Positions 43,318-54,668 of a stretch of DNA of 64,000 bases are shown here, one piece after another. The DNA lies in assembly GCA_029706075.1 (NCBI GenBank), contig JAINUG010000476.1, forward strand, positions 124,001 through 188,000, read 5' to 3'. The DNA comes from Aldrovandia affinis. Its lineage: Eukaryota; Chordata; Actinopteri; Notacanthiformes; Halosauridae. Position 1 is the stretch's first letter; each line of letters opens with the position of its first letter. Position numbers and translations under genes: made by a program. Below the pieces are notes generated by a model. The model did not search any database and had not been told where the DNA came from. It was given only the letters and a program-made list of their open reading frames with translations.

Positions 43318-43939
43318 GTAAGTTTCAAACGATGACGGCTGATGAATAATATAAATCGATGTATGCATATAAATTGCTTCAAGGTTGGTTTCCAAGCTGC
43401 CTAGGTTTCGAGGTTCATATTACCTCTTCGACCGGTTCGTTGGTTTGTTCAGTGAATGTTCAGTAACAAGTTTTATTAGCATCGTTTAATTTAATTTAAC
43501 GTCCATCGTGTGACCAACGTTCAGCATGTGAAACCCAGCGGCTAATTTATGGTCAATTCTAGTTGGTTGTGATTAAGTATCACTGTACCTAGAGTGTAGG
43601 CTACTTAATTCAATTACTCGTACCAGTTAGAGAAACACATTAGCCTATATTTTAGCTGCGTTCTAAGTTTGTGATTTTAATTGGCATCGTTTTGTCACGC
43701 TATAATAGCTACTTAAAAAAAACATTTTCTACAAAGTGTTTTTCAAATGTAAAATTGTATCTTAAGATAAGCAAACGAGGTTAAGAGATCAGACACTACT
43801 ACATAAGAAAATTAAGCTTAATGTCCCAGGTTAATTTCCCTTCGCAATTTTGAGTTGAATTTCTTCGGAAAACGCTCGCAGTTTTTCTATTCTGTTAAAC
43901 GGTAATTAGGTTAAAATAATTAGCAATATTTACAATGTT

Positions 43940-44400
43940 ACCTTTGTGGATACAAGAAAAAACTTACAGGTAGCTGTCAAAATAAAATTAACAACAACAT
44001 AAAGTGTCATACGCATATGGCGTTGGGACGTCATGAGCCGCCAGAAAGGCTGTGCCTCTTGGCATAAATTATCCAAGTCTGGAACTCTATTGGAGGGATG
44101 CAACGCCATTCTTCTACAATTGATTTTGTGTACAATTAAGTGTTCAGATGGGTTGAAATCTGGTGAGTGGGACGGCCATGGCATATGATTTACATCGTTT
44201 TAATGTTCATCAAACTATTCAGTGACCACTTGTGCCCACTCCCATCAGGATATAAATTACTTCACCATAGGATGAAGGTGATCATTCAGAATGGCTTTGT
44301 ATTTATTGGCGTTAACTTTGCCCTCTAAGGGATTGAGTGGACCTAAACCATGTCAGGAAAATGCACCCCAAACCATAACAGAGCCACCAGAATCATTCAT
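43940..44400 (-). pseudogene. Tc1/mariner transposase fragment
   Basis: The minus strand gives GGSVMVWG-like sequence near 44380, LNPLEGKVNANKYKAIL (about 44290-44340), then MPWPSHSPDFNPSEHL (44184-44135) with the final catalytic Glu (SEH instead of the usual IEH), and a C-terminal tail to about 43930. The N-terminal half and both element ends are missing. Confidence 0.8.
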
Positions 44401-44762
44401 TTACACAAGTGTTTCATTTATTTTGGCAGTTACCTGTAGATTTATTTTTTGGATGTGAACTGGGTAAGATCTTGTAAACAACTAAACAACCACACTGGGA
44501 AACAAATCTGAAAGAGAATATCTGCCAGCTATTATAATTGTAAAATTTGACAGGTTGGTATGTGACCTTTGACCCTAAGTACAGGTTAGGGTGACCTGTG
44601 TCCCACCCCTTAACCCCCTAATGGAATCTTCAGATGACCTGTAACCCATTAATGATATAATGGAAGATTTGTCTGTTCTCTGTCCCGATGTGAAAGTGGA
44701 CGCAATCACTTTCAGCGTGTCTTTTATGAGCAGGGAAAGAATCTATAGACATAACAATTAAA

Positions 44763-44816
44763 TATATATATATATATTTTAATTCAAAAAGGATCTCACA
44801 GAACACACACACACAT
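44763..44816. repeat. (TA)n and (CA)n microsatellites
   Basis: A TATATATATA run (44763-44780) and a CACACACA run (44803-44815) lie in the left arm; a longer GT run occupies the matching place in the right arm (48354-48381). Confidence 0.85.
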
Positions 44817-44913
44817 GCCAAAGGCTCAGGTCAGGCTATTATCAATTGTATTTATTTTCGCAATGGAAACACATACGCACACACACCACCCCCACAAATT
44901 TGTCAGGCTAAAT

Positions 44914-45118
44914 CAGGAGTGGGCAATCTTACCCTGTGTGGGCCGATGTGGGTGCAGGCTTTTGTTCCAACTGAACAGTGACACACCTGATTCCACTAAT
45001 CAAAGCCCTGATTGAAGACTTTGATTAGCTGATTAGTCAAATCAGGTGAGCTACCGCTCGGCTGGAACAAAAGCCTGCACCCACACCGGCCCACACAGGG
45101 TAAGATTGCCCACCCCTG
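44914..45118. mobile_element. hAT-type MITE, 205 bp, 8-bp target duplication
   Basis: The ends CAGGAGTGGGCAATCTTACC and GGTAAGATTGCCCACCCCTG are inverted with one mismatch. The 8-mer GGCTAAAT flanks both sides (44906-44913, 45119-45126). The core is a further inverted repeat (GTGCAGGCTTTTGTTCCA and its complement), so the element folds into a long hairpin. The opposite arm of the surrounding inverted duplication has a single GGCTAAAT and no element there. Confidence 0.92.
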
Positions 45119-45326
45119 GGCTAAATCCATAAGATTGAATTTAAGCCAATGTCTCTTGTGATACAATTTTCATCACAAGGTCAAAGCCTAAAAAGGAATA
45201 AAACTAACAAACTAGAACTTTCTTTGAAAAGGGAAATGAACGTAATGAATGTAAACAACAGAAATTAAAAAAAGATTAATACTAAGCATTTAGGCGTATA
45301 ATCAAATGCAATTAAGTAATGTTCAG

Positions 45327-45715
45327 TTTTAAAAGGCATTGCTCATTTAAAAAAAAAAAAGACATTTAGAAGACTGTTTTCCTCCTGAAAGAATGAATTA
45401 GGACTTTGCTGTAACACATCCTTTCTTTCCTTTCATTAACATATAAATGTATATAAGGCTGTTCCAAATAAATAAGATACTATATGGCTTGTAGGATGAA
45501 GGATGAAGGAATATCAATTAGGTACTCAAGTTATTTAAAGCATCGGTTCTTTAAAAAATGATTTAAAACTATCGTATTTTCTGAAAGGGAAGTTTCGTGA
45601 GCAACTGTATTTTGTGCACAAAAGTACTTTACAGCTGCCTGCTATGTTCAAATAGCCAAGCGGGGGTTCGTTTTGCACGATGGACTTCTTATCTTCTGCT
45701 ATTCTGTCATTCAAG
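45327..45715. other. No recognisable gene
   Basis: Spacer between the left arm and the first SINE, AT-rich with an A-run at 45349-45360. Nothing recognised. Confidence 0.45.
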
Positions 45716-46038
45716 ATCCATCCATCCATCCATCCATTATCTAAGCCGCTTATTCCTGGTCAGGGTCGCGGGGGGTGGGGGGGCTGGAGCCTATCCCAGC
45801 ATGCGTTCCGGGCGAGAGGCAGGAATACACCCTGGACAGGTCGCCAATCCATCGCAGGGCACACACTCCATTCACTCACACACTCATACCTACGGGCAAT
45901 TTAGACTCTCCAATTAGCCTAACGTGCATGTCTTTGGACTGTGGGAAGAAACCGGAGTACCCTGAGGAAACCCACGCGGACACGGGGAGAACATGCAAAC
46001 TCCGCACAGAAAGGCCCCCGGCCTGGATTCAAACCCGA
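45716..46038 (-). repeat. tRNA-derived SINE, antisense, 5'-truncated
   Basis: Minus-strand copy of the SINE at 46474-46831. It has the (ATGG)n tail (45716-45738), TCGCAGGGCACACACTCCAT, TTAGACTCTCCAATTAGCC, GGACTGTGGGAAGAAACCGG and the polymerase III B box in complement (GGATTCAAACCC, about 46024). The A-box end is missing beyond 46038. Confidence 0.9.
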
Positions 46039-47273
46039 ATCATTATTCATCATTCTTGTTCGATTCACGTTCTGTTCCCCGTTTGTCTTTGTTCCTGTTT
46101 GTTTCGAGATCCACTCCTTGTCTTTTGTCATGCACTTCGGGAAATTCTATGTTTCGGTTTTTCCGTCTTAGCTTATTATCTCGTTTTACTTCCTTCTTAC
46201 TTTCTATTACACTTTGTATATATTAGTTAGATGTATATATTACTAACCTACTTAACTACTAACATTAGGGATTTAGATTAAGTTACTAACACTACTAACC
46301 ACTAATTATCTCACGCTTCTAACTATCGCTATCATTCTCTCTCTCGTTGTCCTATTCCTGTACGCTTCTCACGTTTCACTTCATTTGCACGCAGATTTCT
46401 ATATGCGTTCCTCCCCTTCGAACTATGCACGTGTCTGCCTGCTCTTCCAGGTCGTTTATTGTCTATGTGTCTGGGCGGCACGGTGGTGCAGTGGATAGCG
46501 CTGTTGCCTCACAGTAAGAATGTCTCGGGTTCGAATCGAGGCCGGGGGCCTTTCTGTGCAGAGTTTGCATGTTCTCCCCGTGTCCCGCGTGGGTTTCCTC
46601 CGGGTACTCCGGTTTCCTCCCACAGTCCAAAGACATGCACGTTAGGCTAATTGGAGAGTCTAAATTGCCCGTAGGTATGAGTGTGTGAGTGAATGGTGTG
46701 TGTGCCCTGCGATGGATTGGCGACCTGTCCAGGGTGTATTCCTGCCTCTCGCCCGGAACGCATGCTGGGATAGGCTCCAGCCCCCTCCGCGACCCTGACC
46801 AGGAATAAGCGGCTTAGATAATGGATGGATGGTGTCTGTGTTATTCCCAGTCCGTGTCTTTCGTTTCCCCTCGTTATTGTATTAACGAATCCCATTGTTT
46901 TCACCTGTGTTCCTACCCCTCTCTCCTCCCAGTCACACCTGATTCCTATTGTGTTTCCCTTCCCTGCTTGTATTTAAGTTCCGTGTTTATGTTCATTCCC
47001 CGCTTCATTCCCTGTGCCAATTACCAGAAAGCCAGAGTCTGTAGCATTTTCCCGAGACACCCCTTCTGTTTTTCACTTCGCATTTGCCTGCCGATTCTGT
47101 TTGTTTGCCTTCTCTGATTTACCGTTTTTTTACTTTTGGATTGTTTGTGACTTCTCTTTGGATTTGGATTTTGTACTTTCGCTACCCTGACTTCTGGTGT
47201 TGACCTCTGCCTTCATTAAACGATTATTTGCCTAATCCTGATCTGCGTCTGGGTCCTTATCCCGAACGTCACA
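46039..47273 (+). repeat. LTR-like fragment with a SINE inserted
   Basis: The sequence ends CGAACGTCACA at 47273 after a run typical of fish gypsy LTR ends (GCGTCTGGGTCCTTATCC), with TTCATTAAACGATTATTTGC just before. The 5' end is not clear, no TG start or duplication was found, and coding sequence is absent. The SINE at 46474-46831 splits it. Confidence 0.45.
46474..46831 (+). repeat. tRNA-derived SINE, full length, with target duplication
   Basis: It begins GGCGGCACGGTGGTGCAGTGG, containing the polymerase III A box, with the B box GGGTTCGAATC near 46528. A body with GTTTGCATGTTCTCCCCGTG and CCAGGGTGTATTCCTGCC follows, and a 3' tail AATGGATGGATGG of the kind shared with Rex1-type LINEs. GTGTCTG precedes (46467-46473) and follows (46832-46838) as target duplication. 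It is not a tRNA gene; the cloverleaf is not maintained. Confidence 0.92.
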
Positions 47274-47989
47274 TAGAGAAGAATCAGGAAAGTTTGCTTT
47301 TCCATGATTGCGCTACCAGCTTTATTTCAGCAATGCTTTTAGACGCAGGGAAGAATGCAGAACACGAAAAACTCACAGGGGTCGCATCTTACACGTACAA
47401 ATACCATCATGGTTTATAAACACAAAGCATCACATGTAATAGTCTTCCGTAACAAGGAAAAAGGGCACTTTCACATAAACACCATTTCACAAATGTACAA
47501 GAACTGGAACACTACCATAAATAAATAATAAATACATCACTTAGTCTTAGTGCCTATGCTACACAGGAAGTAGCAACCATTACTAACAAATAAAAATGTC
47601 TGTCCCATACATTTAGCATTAGTGGTGGCTAAGCTAACTGTTACTTATTACACTGAACCTATTTACACCTATACATTCATTATGCGTCCAGCAAAAAGAC
47701 CGATGCCTGACAAATAACATGAACAGTTGCTCCAACATTTGTGTGCATTTCTTGTCTCATTTCTGTAGTAGTACATATATGCATGTAGTAGTAGTATTTT
47801 ATTTGATAATCTTTAATGAACATACAAACGGCATTGCACCTACAACAAAAATGTACATGCCTCAGTATGCTTTATTTAAAAAAAAGCTTTTATTATTTAT
47901 TTTTGAAATAAAACTACAAACAACCACCACTTTTACAAGTGTTTCAGACTATGCTTAACCTAATTTGAACCAATTCCCAATTCCTTCTG
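47274..47989. other. No recognisable gene
   Basis: Spacer between the LTR-like fragment and the right arm of the inverted duplication; no coding or repeat match recognised. Confidence 0.45.
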
Positions 47990-48350
47990 AAACTACTTAA
48001 TTACATTTGATTATACACCTAAATGCTTAGTATTATTCCTTTTTTATTTCTGTAGTTTACATTCATTAAGTTCATATCCCTTTTCAAAGTTTGTTTGTTT
48101 TATTCCTTCTTAGGCTCTAGTCAGGCCTTGGCCTTGTGATGAGAATTGTATCAAAAGAGACATTGGCTGAAATTAAATCTAATGAATTTAGCCTGACACA
48201 GATTTGTGGGGGTGGTGTGTGTGTGTGTGTGCTACGTAAGCCATTGTTGCTCCAAAGATTCCACAGGTTTCAGCATTACCCTGGTTTTAAACATTCCACT
48301 GGGAAAAGAAATGGTCTTCTTTATAATAGCCTGACCCAACTTTGTGGGGG

Positions 48351-48381
<31 letters not shown>

Positions 48382-48735
48382 CGTTCTATGTGAGATCCTT
48401 TTAAAAAAAATGTTTAAAAAAAATTGTTATGTCTATAGATTATTTCCCTGCTCATAAAAGACACACTGAATATTTTAAAGTGATTGCGCCATCAACATTT
48501 GATTATATAACTAATGACCTCCACTTTCACATCGGGACAGAAAACAGACAAATCTTCCTTTCAGTATATTCCATTATATTATTAACGGGTTACAGGTCAT
48601 CTGAAGATTCCATTAGAGGGTTAAGGGACGGGACACAGGTCATTCTAACCGGTTCTTAGGGTCAAAGGTCACATACCAACCTGTCAGAGTTTACAATTAT
48701 AACAGTTGGCGGATATACCGCTCTGAGAATTAAAG
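47990..48735 (-). repeat. Right arm of the inverted duplication
   Basis: Reverse-complement match of 44505-45325. Within it a block of about 130 bp is duplicated in tandem (AGCCTGACACAGATTTGTGG at 48192 and AGCCTGACCCAACTTTGTGG at 48328), which the left arm lacks. It also has a 30-bp segment near 48480-48510 that the left arm lacks. At the position of the left-arm MITE it carries a single ATTTAGCC, the empty site. Confidence 0.75.
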
Positions 48736-49384
48736 CATGAAAGAAATATGGAAGAATATGAAAGCATATTGAGTTAAGACAGAAAATAATCTTGCTTTCT
48801 GAACACACTTTATTTAGTTTAATTAAAGTACATGCCAGCATTACCAATTTGCATTCCAATCTGCTGTAGCTCCCCTACGCCATGGCTCGTTGCCATATGG
48901 AATGGTTGTCACAGAGCTCAAAGACTCTGCCCCAATCTATCAGTGTTATCTTAAGGCACGCTCACATGGTGCTTCAGGCAAGCATTGCGTACGCCGGAAG
49001 GCAGTGTTTTTCAATGGAGCCATGCTGTTGACTTATGTTGCGTTGCTTGCTTTGTATGGAAAGCCAAACAAGTCACAATTTACCAATTTTTTCTTGGTGT
49101 ACTTGCCTTTAAAATGCCATCTGACGTAATGGCACCTTTGTCAGACCCCTGCACCCTGCGCCACCTAACACTCAACACCTCCCGGCAGTGAGCGCGAAGG
49201 AAGCACCAATCGCAGTTACTTATGTCAATTTTCACTCCTTATCTCCCTAGCACCTCCTTTATTTAAACAAGGGTGCCTATGAGTAATCGAGTGATTCAAT
49301 TTGTGAGAGCAGCTCACACTAGCAAGGAAATGGCTTGAAGAAATCATATTCTGCACTGCAAGCGCACTTTGAACGACTGCAAAA
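48736..49384. other. No recognisable gene
   Basis: About 650 bases. The frames at 48890-49191 have no known motif. The stretch from 49130 to 49260 is less AT-rich than its surroundings but unassigned. Confidence 0.4.
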
Positions 49385-50081
49385 GACATAAGAACATAAG
49401 AATACATAATGACGAGAACGGGCCTTTTGGCCCAGCTAGGCTCGTCATGTCCTAATCTAAAGAGTATCTAGTATTGCATCTAGCCTGGACTTGAATAGCC
49501 CAAGTGTTTCTGCCTCTACTACCCGACCTGGCAAGCTGTTTCAGGCATTGACAACTCTCTGTGTAAAGAAAAACTTCCTAATATCTGTGCGGAATTTGCC
49601 TTTAACTAATTTCCACCTGTGGCCTCTTGATCTGCTGACCACATTTATCTTACTTTGTTAATCCCTTTTAGGAATTTAAAAACCTCAATCAAACCCCCCC
49701 TAAATCTGTTTGCTAAGCTTAAATAGATTAAAGCTTACTTTTCATACCAGGTATTAGTTTAGTTGCCCTTCTTTGAACTTTTTCAAGAGCTTCTATATCT
49801 TTCTGCACACTGCACACATAATTCTAAGTGAGGTCTGACAAAGGCATTATATAACATGAATATAATAATAATAATAATAACTCCTCATTTATATAGCACT
49901 TTTCATCGCAAAGCGGTCTCAAAGTGCTTAACAGAAAAGCAAAAGAAAAGAAAAACTGAAAACAAATATATTCAAATTAATATAATTTAAAAAACTGTGT
50001 GTATGTATGTGTGTGCGTGCGCATATGCACGCCAAACTCAGCCATAAAATGTAATGAATAAGTATGTTTTGAGTCTGGATT

Positions 50082-51775
50082 TTAAAACATTAATGGAATC
50101 AGCCTCCCTAATAGAAATGGGGAGGCTATTCCATAGAAAAGGAGCTCTAAAATAAAAAGCCCTACCTCCAACCCCGCATCCCGCGACCAGAGGGCACGCG
50201 CCGGAATATATGGCCGAAGCGCATCGGACAAGTACCCCGGCGCCAGTACATGTAGGGCTTTAAAAGTTAAAAATACAATTTTACAATCAATTCTAGCCTC
50301 AATAGGAAGCCAATGCAGAGTAAATAAAATAGGGGTAATGTGCTCGGTGCGTCTCGTTCTAGTGAGGATTCTGGCTGCCGCATTTTGAACGAGCTGGAGG
50401 CTCCTTAAAGCGTTTTTTGGGCAACCAGAATAGACAGAATTACAATAGTCCAACCTTGATGAAACAAAGGCGTGAATCAATTTTTCAGCATCTTGTTGTT
50501 TAATTGTCAAACTTTTGCTATATTTTTAAGATGGAAAAATGATGTTTTCGTCACCTTGTTGATTTGGGACTTGAAACTTAAATCTTTTTAAGTCTAGACA
50601 ACACCAAGACTTCAGGTTTGATCCAAGAAGTCAATTTCCCCAGAGACCTAGACAGTGTATTTCTACGCAAGTTATTAAAAACTACTTCCCTTTTGTCTTT
50701 TGGGGCAACTAATAAAACAGTTTTGTCCTCATTACGGTTTTAAAAGTTTTTGCTCATCCATTGTTCTACGTTCTATTATGTGACCTAACGGTAACATGTA
50801 CAATGAAAAAAGCAGAGGGCCAAGACAGCTTCCTTGTGCAACCCCAAAAGCCATGTCATATATCTCTGATTTGTGAGCCCCAAGACTAACATAACATTTT
50901 CTTTCTGTGAGATACGTTCGAAACACAATCAGATAAACCAACCCAGTTTTCCAGTCGATTCCGTAGTATACCGTGATCAAGAGTATCAAAGGCAGTGCTC
51001 AAGTCCAGCAGAACAAGAACCGAGACCCTTCCGACGTCAGCACTAAGTCTGAGATCATTGATTATTTTTACCAGTGCCATCTTTGTACTGTGGCCGGACC
51101 TAAAGCCTGACTGGATTTTTTCCAAAATGTCATTTTCATTTAGAAAGTAATTTAATTGGTTAAAGACTACTTTTTAGAGAACCTTAGGCCTACTTAGAAA
51201 CGGTAAATTGGAAATGGGTCTATAATTACTTAGGACATTTGGATTCAGGTTTGTTTTTTTCAGAAGCGATTTCACGACTGCAGTTTTGAAAGCATTTGGA
51301 AAAGTTCCAGTCTCAAGAGATGTAGGCCTATTGATTACTTTCTGAACTGGTTCAGCAAGACAGTTAAAAGTGTTTTCAATAAATTTTGTAGGGACAGGGT
51401 CAAGATTACAAGTTGATGACTTACTCTCTGTCACGATTTTATTAAGATCAGCTTCAGAGATACTATTAAAATGGTTCAAGGTTGCTTTATTGTCAGAAGA
51501 TATTCATTAATATGTCTGACAATACCTGCCCGAATGGTTGTTATTTTTTTATTAAAATACTGAGCAAATTCATCACATTTTTTGGCAGACGCCATACCGA
51601 GAGGATCAGAAATTGGTACAGGGTTTAAAAGCTGGTCAGTTGTTGAAAATAATATTCTGGAATTGCCATTGTTCTCTGCAATGATCTTTGAGAAATAGGC
51701 TTTTCTCTCGGAGCGAATGACATTATATGCAGTAATATGCTCCTTCAAAATCTGCGGTGTATCTCCAGTTTAGAT
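50082..51775 (-). pseudogene. L2 ORF2, linker and reverse transcriptase domain
   Basis: On the minus strand: a linker with HITAYNVIRSERKAYFSKII, then [79 protein letters not shown] and, after a gap and frame changes, SRLDYCNSVYSGCPKNALRS and [19 protein letters not shown]. The segment that should carry the YADD catalytic loop (near 50700) is not readable as such, so the active site is lost or deleted. Frameshifts are frequent. Confidence 0.88.
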
Positions 51776-51892
51776 TTCCTCCAAGTTCGTTCAGCCGCTC
51801 TGCATACCCTTTTTTGGGCACGGATAGTACTATTTATCCAAGGTGAAGTTTTACTACATAACTTAGTTTTAGTCTTAATTGGATCGACAGTT

Positions 51893-52550
51893 TTGTAACA
51901 CACCGATTCTTTTATAACAATAGAGAGATGCTAACAACAATACAAGGTTCAGGCAATCAGTTCAGTAAATATACAAAATGCTTTATTAGTATAAAAAGAC
52001 ACTTGATACCCACAAACACACACACAATACGCAGGCCAAGGTGGCTTATTCAATTACTCCTCAACTCTTTGCCTCAACTATGGGCCTCGGTGAGCGGCTA
52101 GGGGTGGGGACTGGCCGTTAACCCTGGCCAAGGGCTAAGCTGTACCCTGACCAATCAAATGCTACACACAGATCTTGCTAACTGCAGTCGTTAAACTAAA
52201 ACATTGTAACACTAGATTAAAACCAAAAGAGAGCAATTTAAGCGGCTCAAGGCAGGTAATGCAGAACACTTATCTGTGCACTCCAAATAATTCAGTCTCT
52301 GTGCAAGTCCATGATCTTCACAACCCCTTTTCACAAAGGGCAGAGCCCCTAGCCGTCTTCAGTCTTGAGCACCCCCACAGCTCACAAAGAGTCCTGCTTT
52401 TATTAGTCCAGTCCTGCTGTCTTGCAGGGCAATTAGTCCAGTCAGGTGCACTTAATTAGGCGTCCATCCAGGTGCGCTAAATTAGGCTGTGTGGGCATGG
52501 CAGGTAAGCTACGTGGGCGTGGCAGATAAACTCCATTCATCGCAGTATTT
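51893..52550. mobile_element. Unclassified insert of about 660 bp in the L2
   Basis: It interrupts the L2 linker between the endonuclease and RT domains: KTKLCSKTSPWI reads on one side and DNVSSALNTAMN on the other. Its minus strand begins TGCCACGCCCACG and ends GTGTGTTACA, so it could be a solo LTR with TG...CA ends, but I found no matching target duplication. It holds an imperfect 24-bp tandem duplicate (GTGGGCATGGCAGGTAAGC, GTGGGCGTGGCAGATAAAC, 52488-52530). No coding sequence is recognised. Confidence 0.45.
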
Positions 52551-52559
52551 AATGCACTG

Positions 52560-53470
52560 CTCACGTTATCATTAAAGGCATCGACCATTTCATCTAATGA
52601 ATGATGTTCGTTACATAGATTAAGAGAGTTTAGAATTTAGCTCAGATAATTTAGTTTCCGCTGTGGCAACCAAGAACCTTTTCTGAATAGTACATTTTAT
52701 TTTATTCCTCGGTGCATTTAAGAGAACATTAAAAAAACACAGAAATGATCAGAGACAGTTATTCAATTCAAAGAGACATTTTCAATGCCTATCCCATGAG
52801 ATATTACCAGATCAAGTGTATTTCCTAATCTATGGGTAACTTCTTTAACGTGTTGAGTTAATCCTAGGTTGTTTAAGATATCCAGGAAGTCCATAGCCAT
52901 CAAGTCCGTACTACGGTTGATGTGAATATTCATGTCACCAGTAATGATTATTCTGTCATAACTCATGATGACAGTAGATAATAGCTCAGAAATTTCAGAA
53001 AGGAATTCTGAGGATTGTTTTGGTGGTCTGTAAACTGTTAAGATAAGTATGTTTGACTCTGCTTTAAAGACGATGGCAAGATATTCGAAGGAAAGAAATG
53101 TACCTAAATCGATCTGGTTACAGCAAAATTGGTCTGAAAAAATTGCGGCTAAACCCCCGCCTCTTTTATTCTGTCTGATTGATTGAATAGACCCATAGTT
53201 TGGGGGGCATGATTCAACAAGGGTTGCAGAGCCGTCGCTCTTCAGCCAAGTCTCGACAAGGAATAAAAAGTGCAATTTCTTCTCGATAATAAAATCATTA
53301 ATTAAAAAGCTCTTATTAGTAAGTGATCTAACATTAAAAAGTGCCATATTAATGTTCGTATTAGAGCGTGTGCTATTTTTGGGACAGTTAAAAAATTGAA
53401 TTTTAATCAGGTTATCAACATTCAGTCCCCTCTGTAGTCTCTGCCCATATTTTCTATGTGTGGTAATCAT
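52560..53470 (-). pseudogene. L2 ORF2, endonuclease domain
   Basis: Starts MITTHRKYGQRLQRGLNVDN at 53470. The endonuclease blocks are FNVRSLTNKSFLINDFIIEK, LFLVETWLKSDGSATL (catalytic Glu), YRPPKQSSEFLSEISELL, IIITGDMNIHINRS and GNTLDLVIS, all in one open frame to 52763. After a stop, ITVSDHFCVFL supplies the terminal SDH motif. This is the best preserved part of the nested L2. Confidence 0.9.
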
Positions 53471-53649
53471 GGAGGGAATATAACCTCCTTTGATTTATAC
53501 TCAATACTTTTTGCTATGTATCCCAGCATCCTGTTGGCTTTTTTCACTGCTGTAGCACACTACTTTGATGCAGATAGGCTTTGATCAACTACAATTCCTA
53601 AGTCTTTTTCAAATTGAACACCTACTAACTTTTCTCCTCCCATAAAATA

Positions 53650-54520
53650 CTCCTGTCTAATGTTTTTATTTCCCACATTTAGCAATATTGAATGTCATCT
53701 GCCACATATCTGCCCATTCTTGGATTTTCTTTAAATCATCTTGGATTACTTTAGTCAATTCCAAACTGTTTGCCAAACCTCCAAGTTGTTTAGTATCATC
53801 TGCAAATTTAACTATTTTGCTACTAACGTCCATATCAAGATCATTTATGTAAATAAGGAAGAGCAGAGGTCCCAGCACCGATCCCTGTGGGACACCACTG
53901 CCCACAGCACCGAGGTCAGATACGGCCCCACCTACTGTTACTCTTTGTATTCACCCTTGCAGCCAATTATGAACCCACTCTGAAACTAGTCCTGCAATTC
54001 CTACTGAATTTATTTTAGCAATGTGCCTCTCATGTGGTACCTTCTCAAATGCTTTCTGGAAGTCCAAATATATAATACCATAAGCCTGGTTCAGGTCAAC
54101 ACACTTTGTAGCCTCTTCAAAAAAGTCCAGGAGGTTTGTTAGGCATGACCTCGCTTTGAGAAAACCATGTTGGCTCTCTCTTAAAATACTATTATTTTTC
54201 AAGAATGATTCCAACTTATCCCTAATAGTACATTCCAGCATTTTACATGCGATGCAAGTTAAACTGACAGGCCTATAATTCCCTGGGTCAGTACGGTTCC
54301 CCTTCTTATATATTGGAATTATACTACCCTGCTTCCAGTCATCTGGTATTTCTCCAGTGATTATGGATTGCATAAAAATATCTGTCAGTGGTTTATATAT
54401 AATTTCCCCAAGTTCTTTGAGTGCTCTGGGATATATGCCATCAGGGCCTGCTGCCTTATTTGTCTTAAGTTTTTGTTGTTTTTGTAGTACTTCTATGTCC
54501 CTTACCTCAAAGTCCTCCAA
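53650..54520 (-). pseudogene. CR1 reverse transcriptase domain
   Basis: A minus-strand frame 54520-53951 with NKAAGPDGIYPRALKELGEI, WKQGSIIPIYKKGNRTDPGN, YRPVSLTCIACKMLE, QHGFLKARSCLTNLLDFFEE and IYLDFQKAFEKVPHER (first catalytic Asp; the usual AFDKVPH reads AFEKVPH). It continues in another frame 53905-53666 with [20 protein letters not shown] and VSSKIVKFADDTKQLGG, so the FADD loop is intact. One frameshift at about 53930 and the D-to-E change near block A are the visible defects. Confidence 0.92.
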
Positions 54521-54668
54521 AACATTCTGTACCTCTGGTACCTATACATTTAGACATATTTATAACCTCTTCTCTAGTAAAGCTCTCAACAAAGTAACTG
54601 TTTAGTGTGTTAGCACTATCCTTATTATTATAAACCAAGTTCCTTCCTTATTCTTAATGCACTTAACC

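Larger units (their letters stand above)
44505..45325 (+). repeat. Left arm of an unclassified inverted duplication
   Basis: Apart from the MITE inside it, this arm is matched in reverse complement by 47990-48735. Shared runs include CTGACAGGTTGGTATGTGAC (with one change), TGGAATCTTCAGATGACCTG, GTCCCGATGTGAAAGTGGA, TCTTTTATGAGCAGGGAAA and GATACAATTTTCATCACAAG (one change). The two arms differ by several indels. No protein similarity was recognised. They may be terminal repeats of an unidentified DNA transposon or two inverted copies of one repeat. Confidence 0.75.
49866..53475 (-). mobile_element. L2 LINE, antisense, nested in the CR1
   Basis: The 3' end is an ATA-rich repeat (49861-49880) followed by TTTATATAGCACTTTTCATC, the 3' end style of L2. 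ORF2 RT and endonuclease lie at 50082-53470. GAATATAA occurs on both sides (49858-49865 and 53476-53483), a candidate 8-bp target duplication, and the CR1 sequence joins across it. An extra insert occupies about 51893-52550. Confidence 0.85.

Noticed and set aside
46474-46560. Possible tRNA gene (A and B boxes)
   Set aside because: The boxes are part of a 358-bp SINE with a target duplication, an antisense relative at 45716 and an ATGG tail; no cloverleaf is maintained.
45716-46831. The SINE pair as part of the larger inverted duplication
   Set aside because: The two SINEs are inverted to each other, but the sense copy has its own 7-bp target duplication and the spacings to the two arms differ (about 390 versus 1160 bases), so they are independent insertions.
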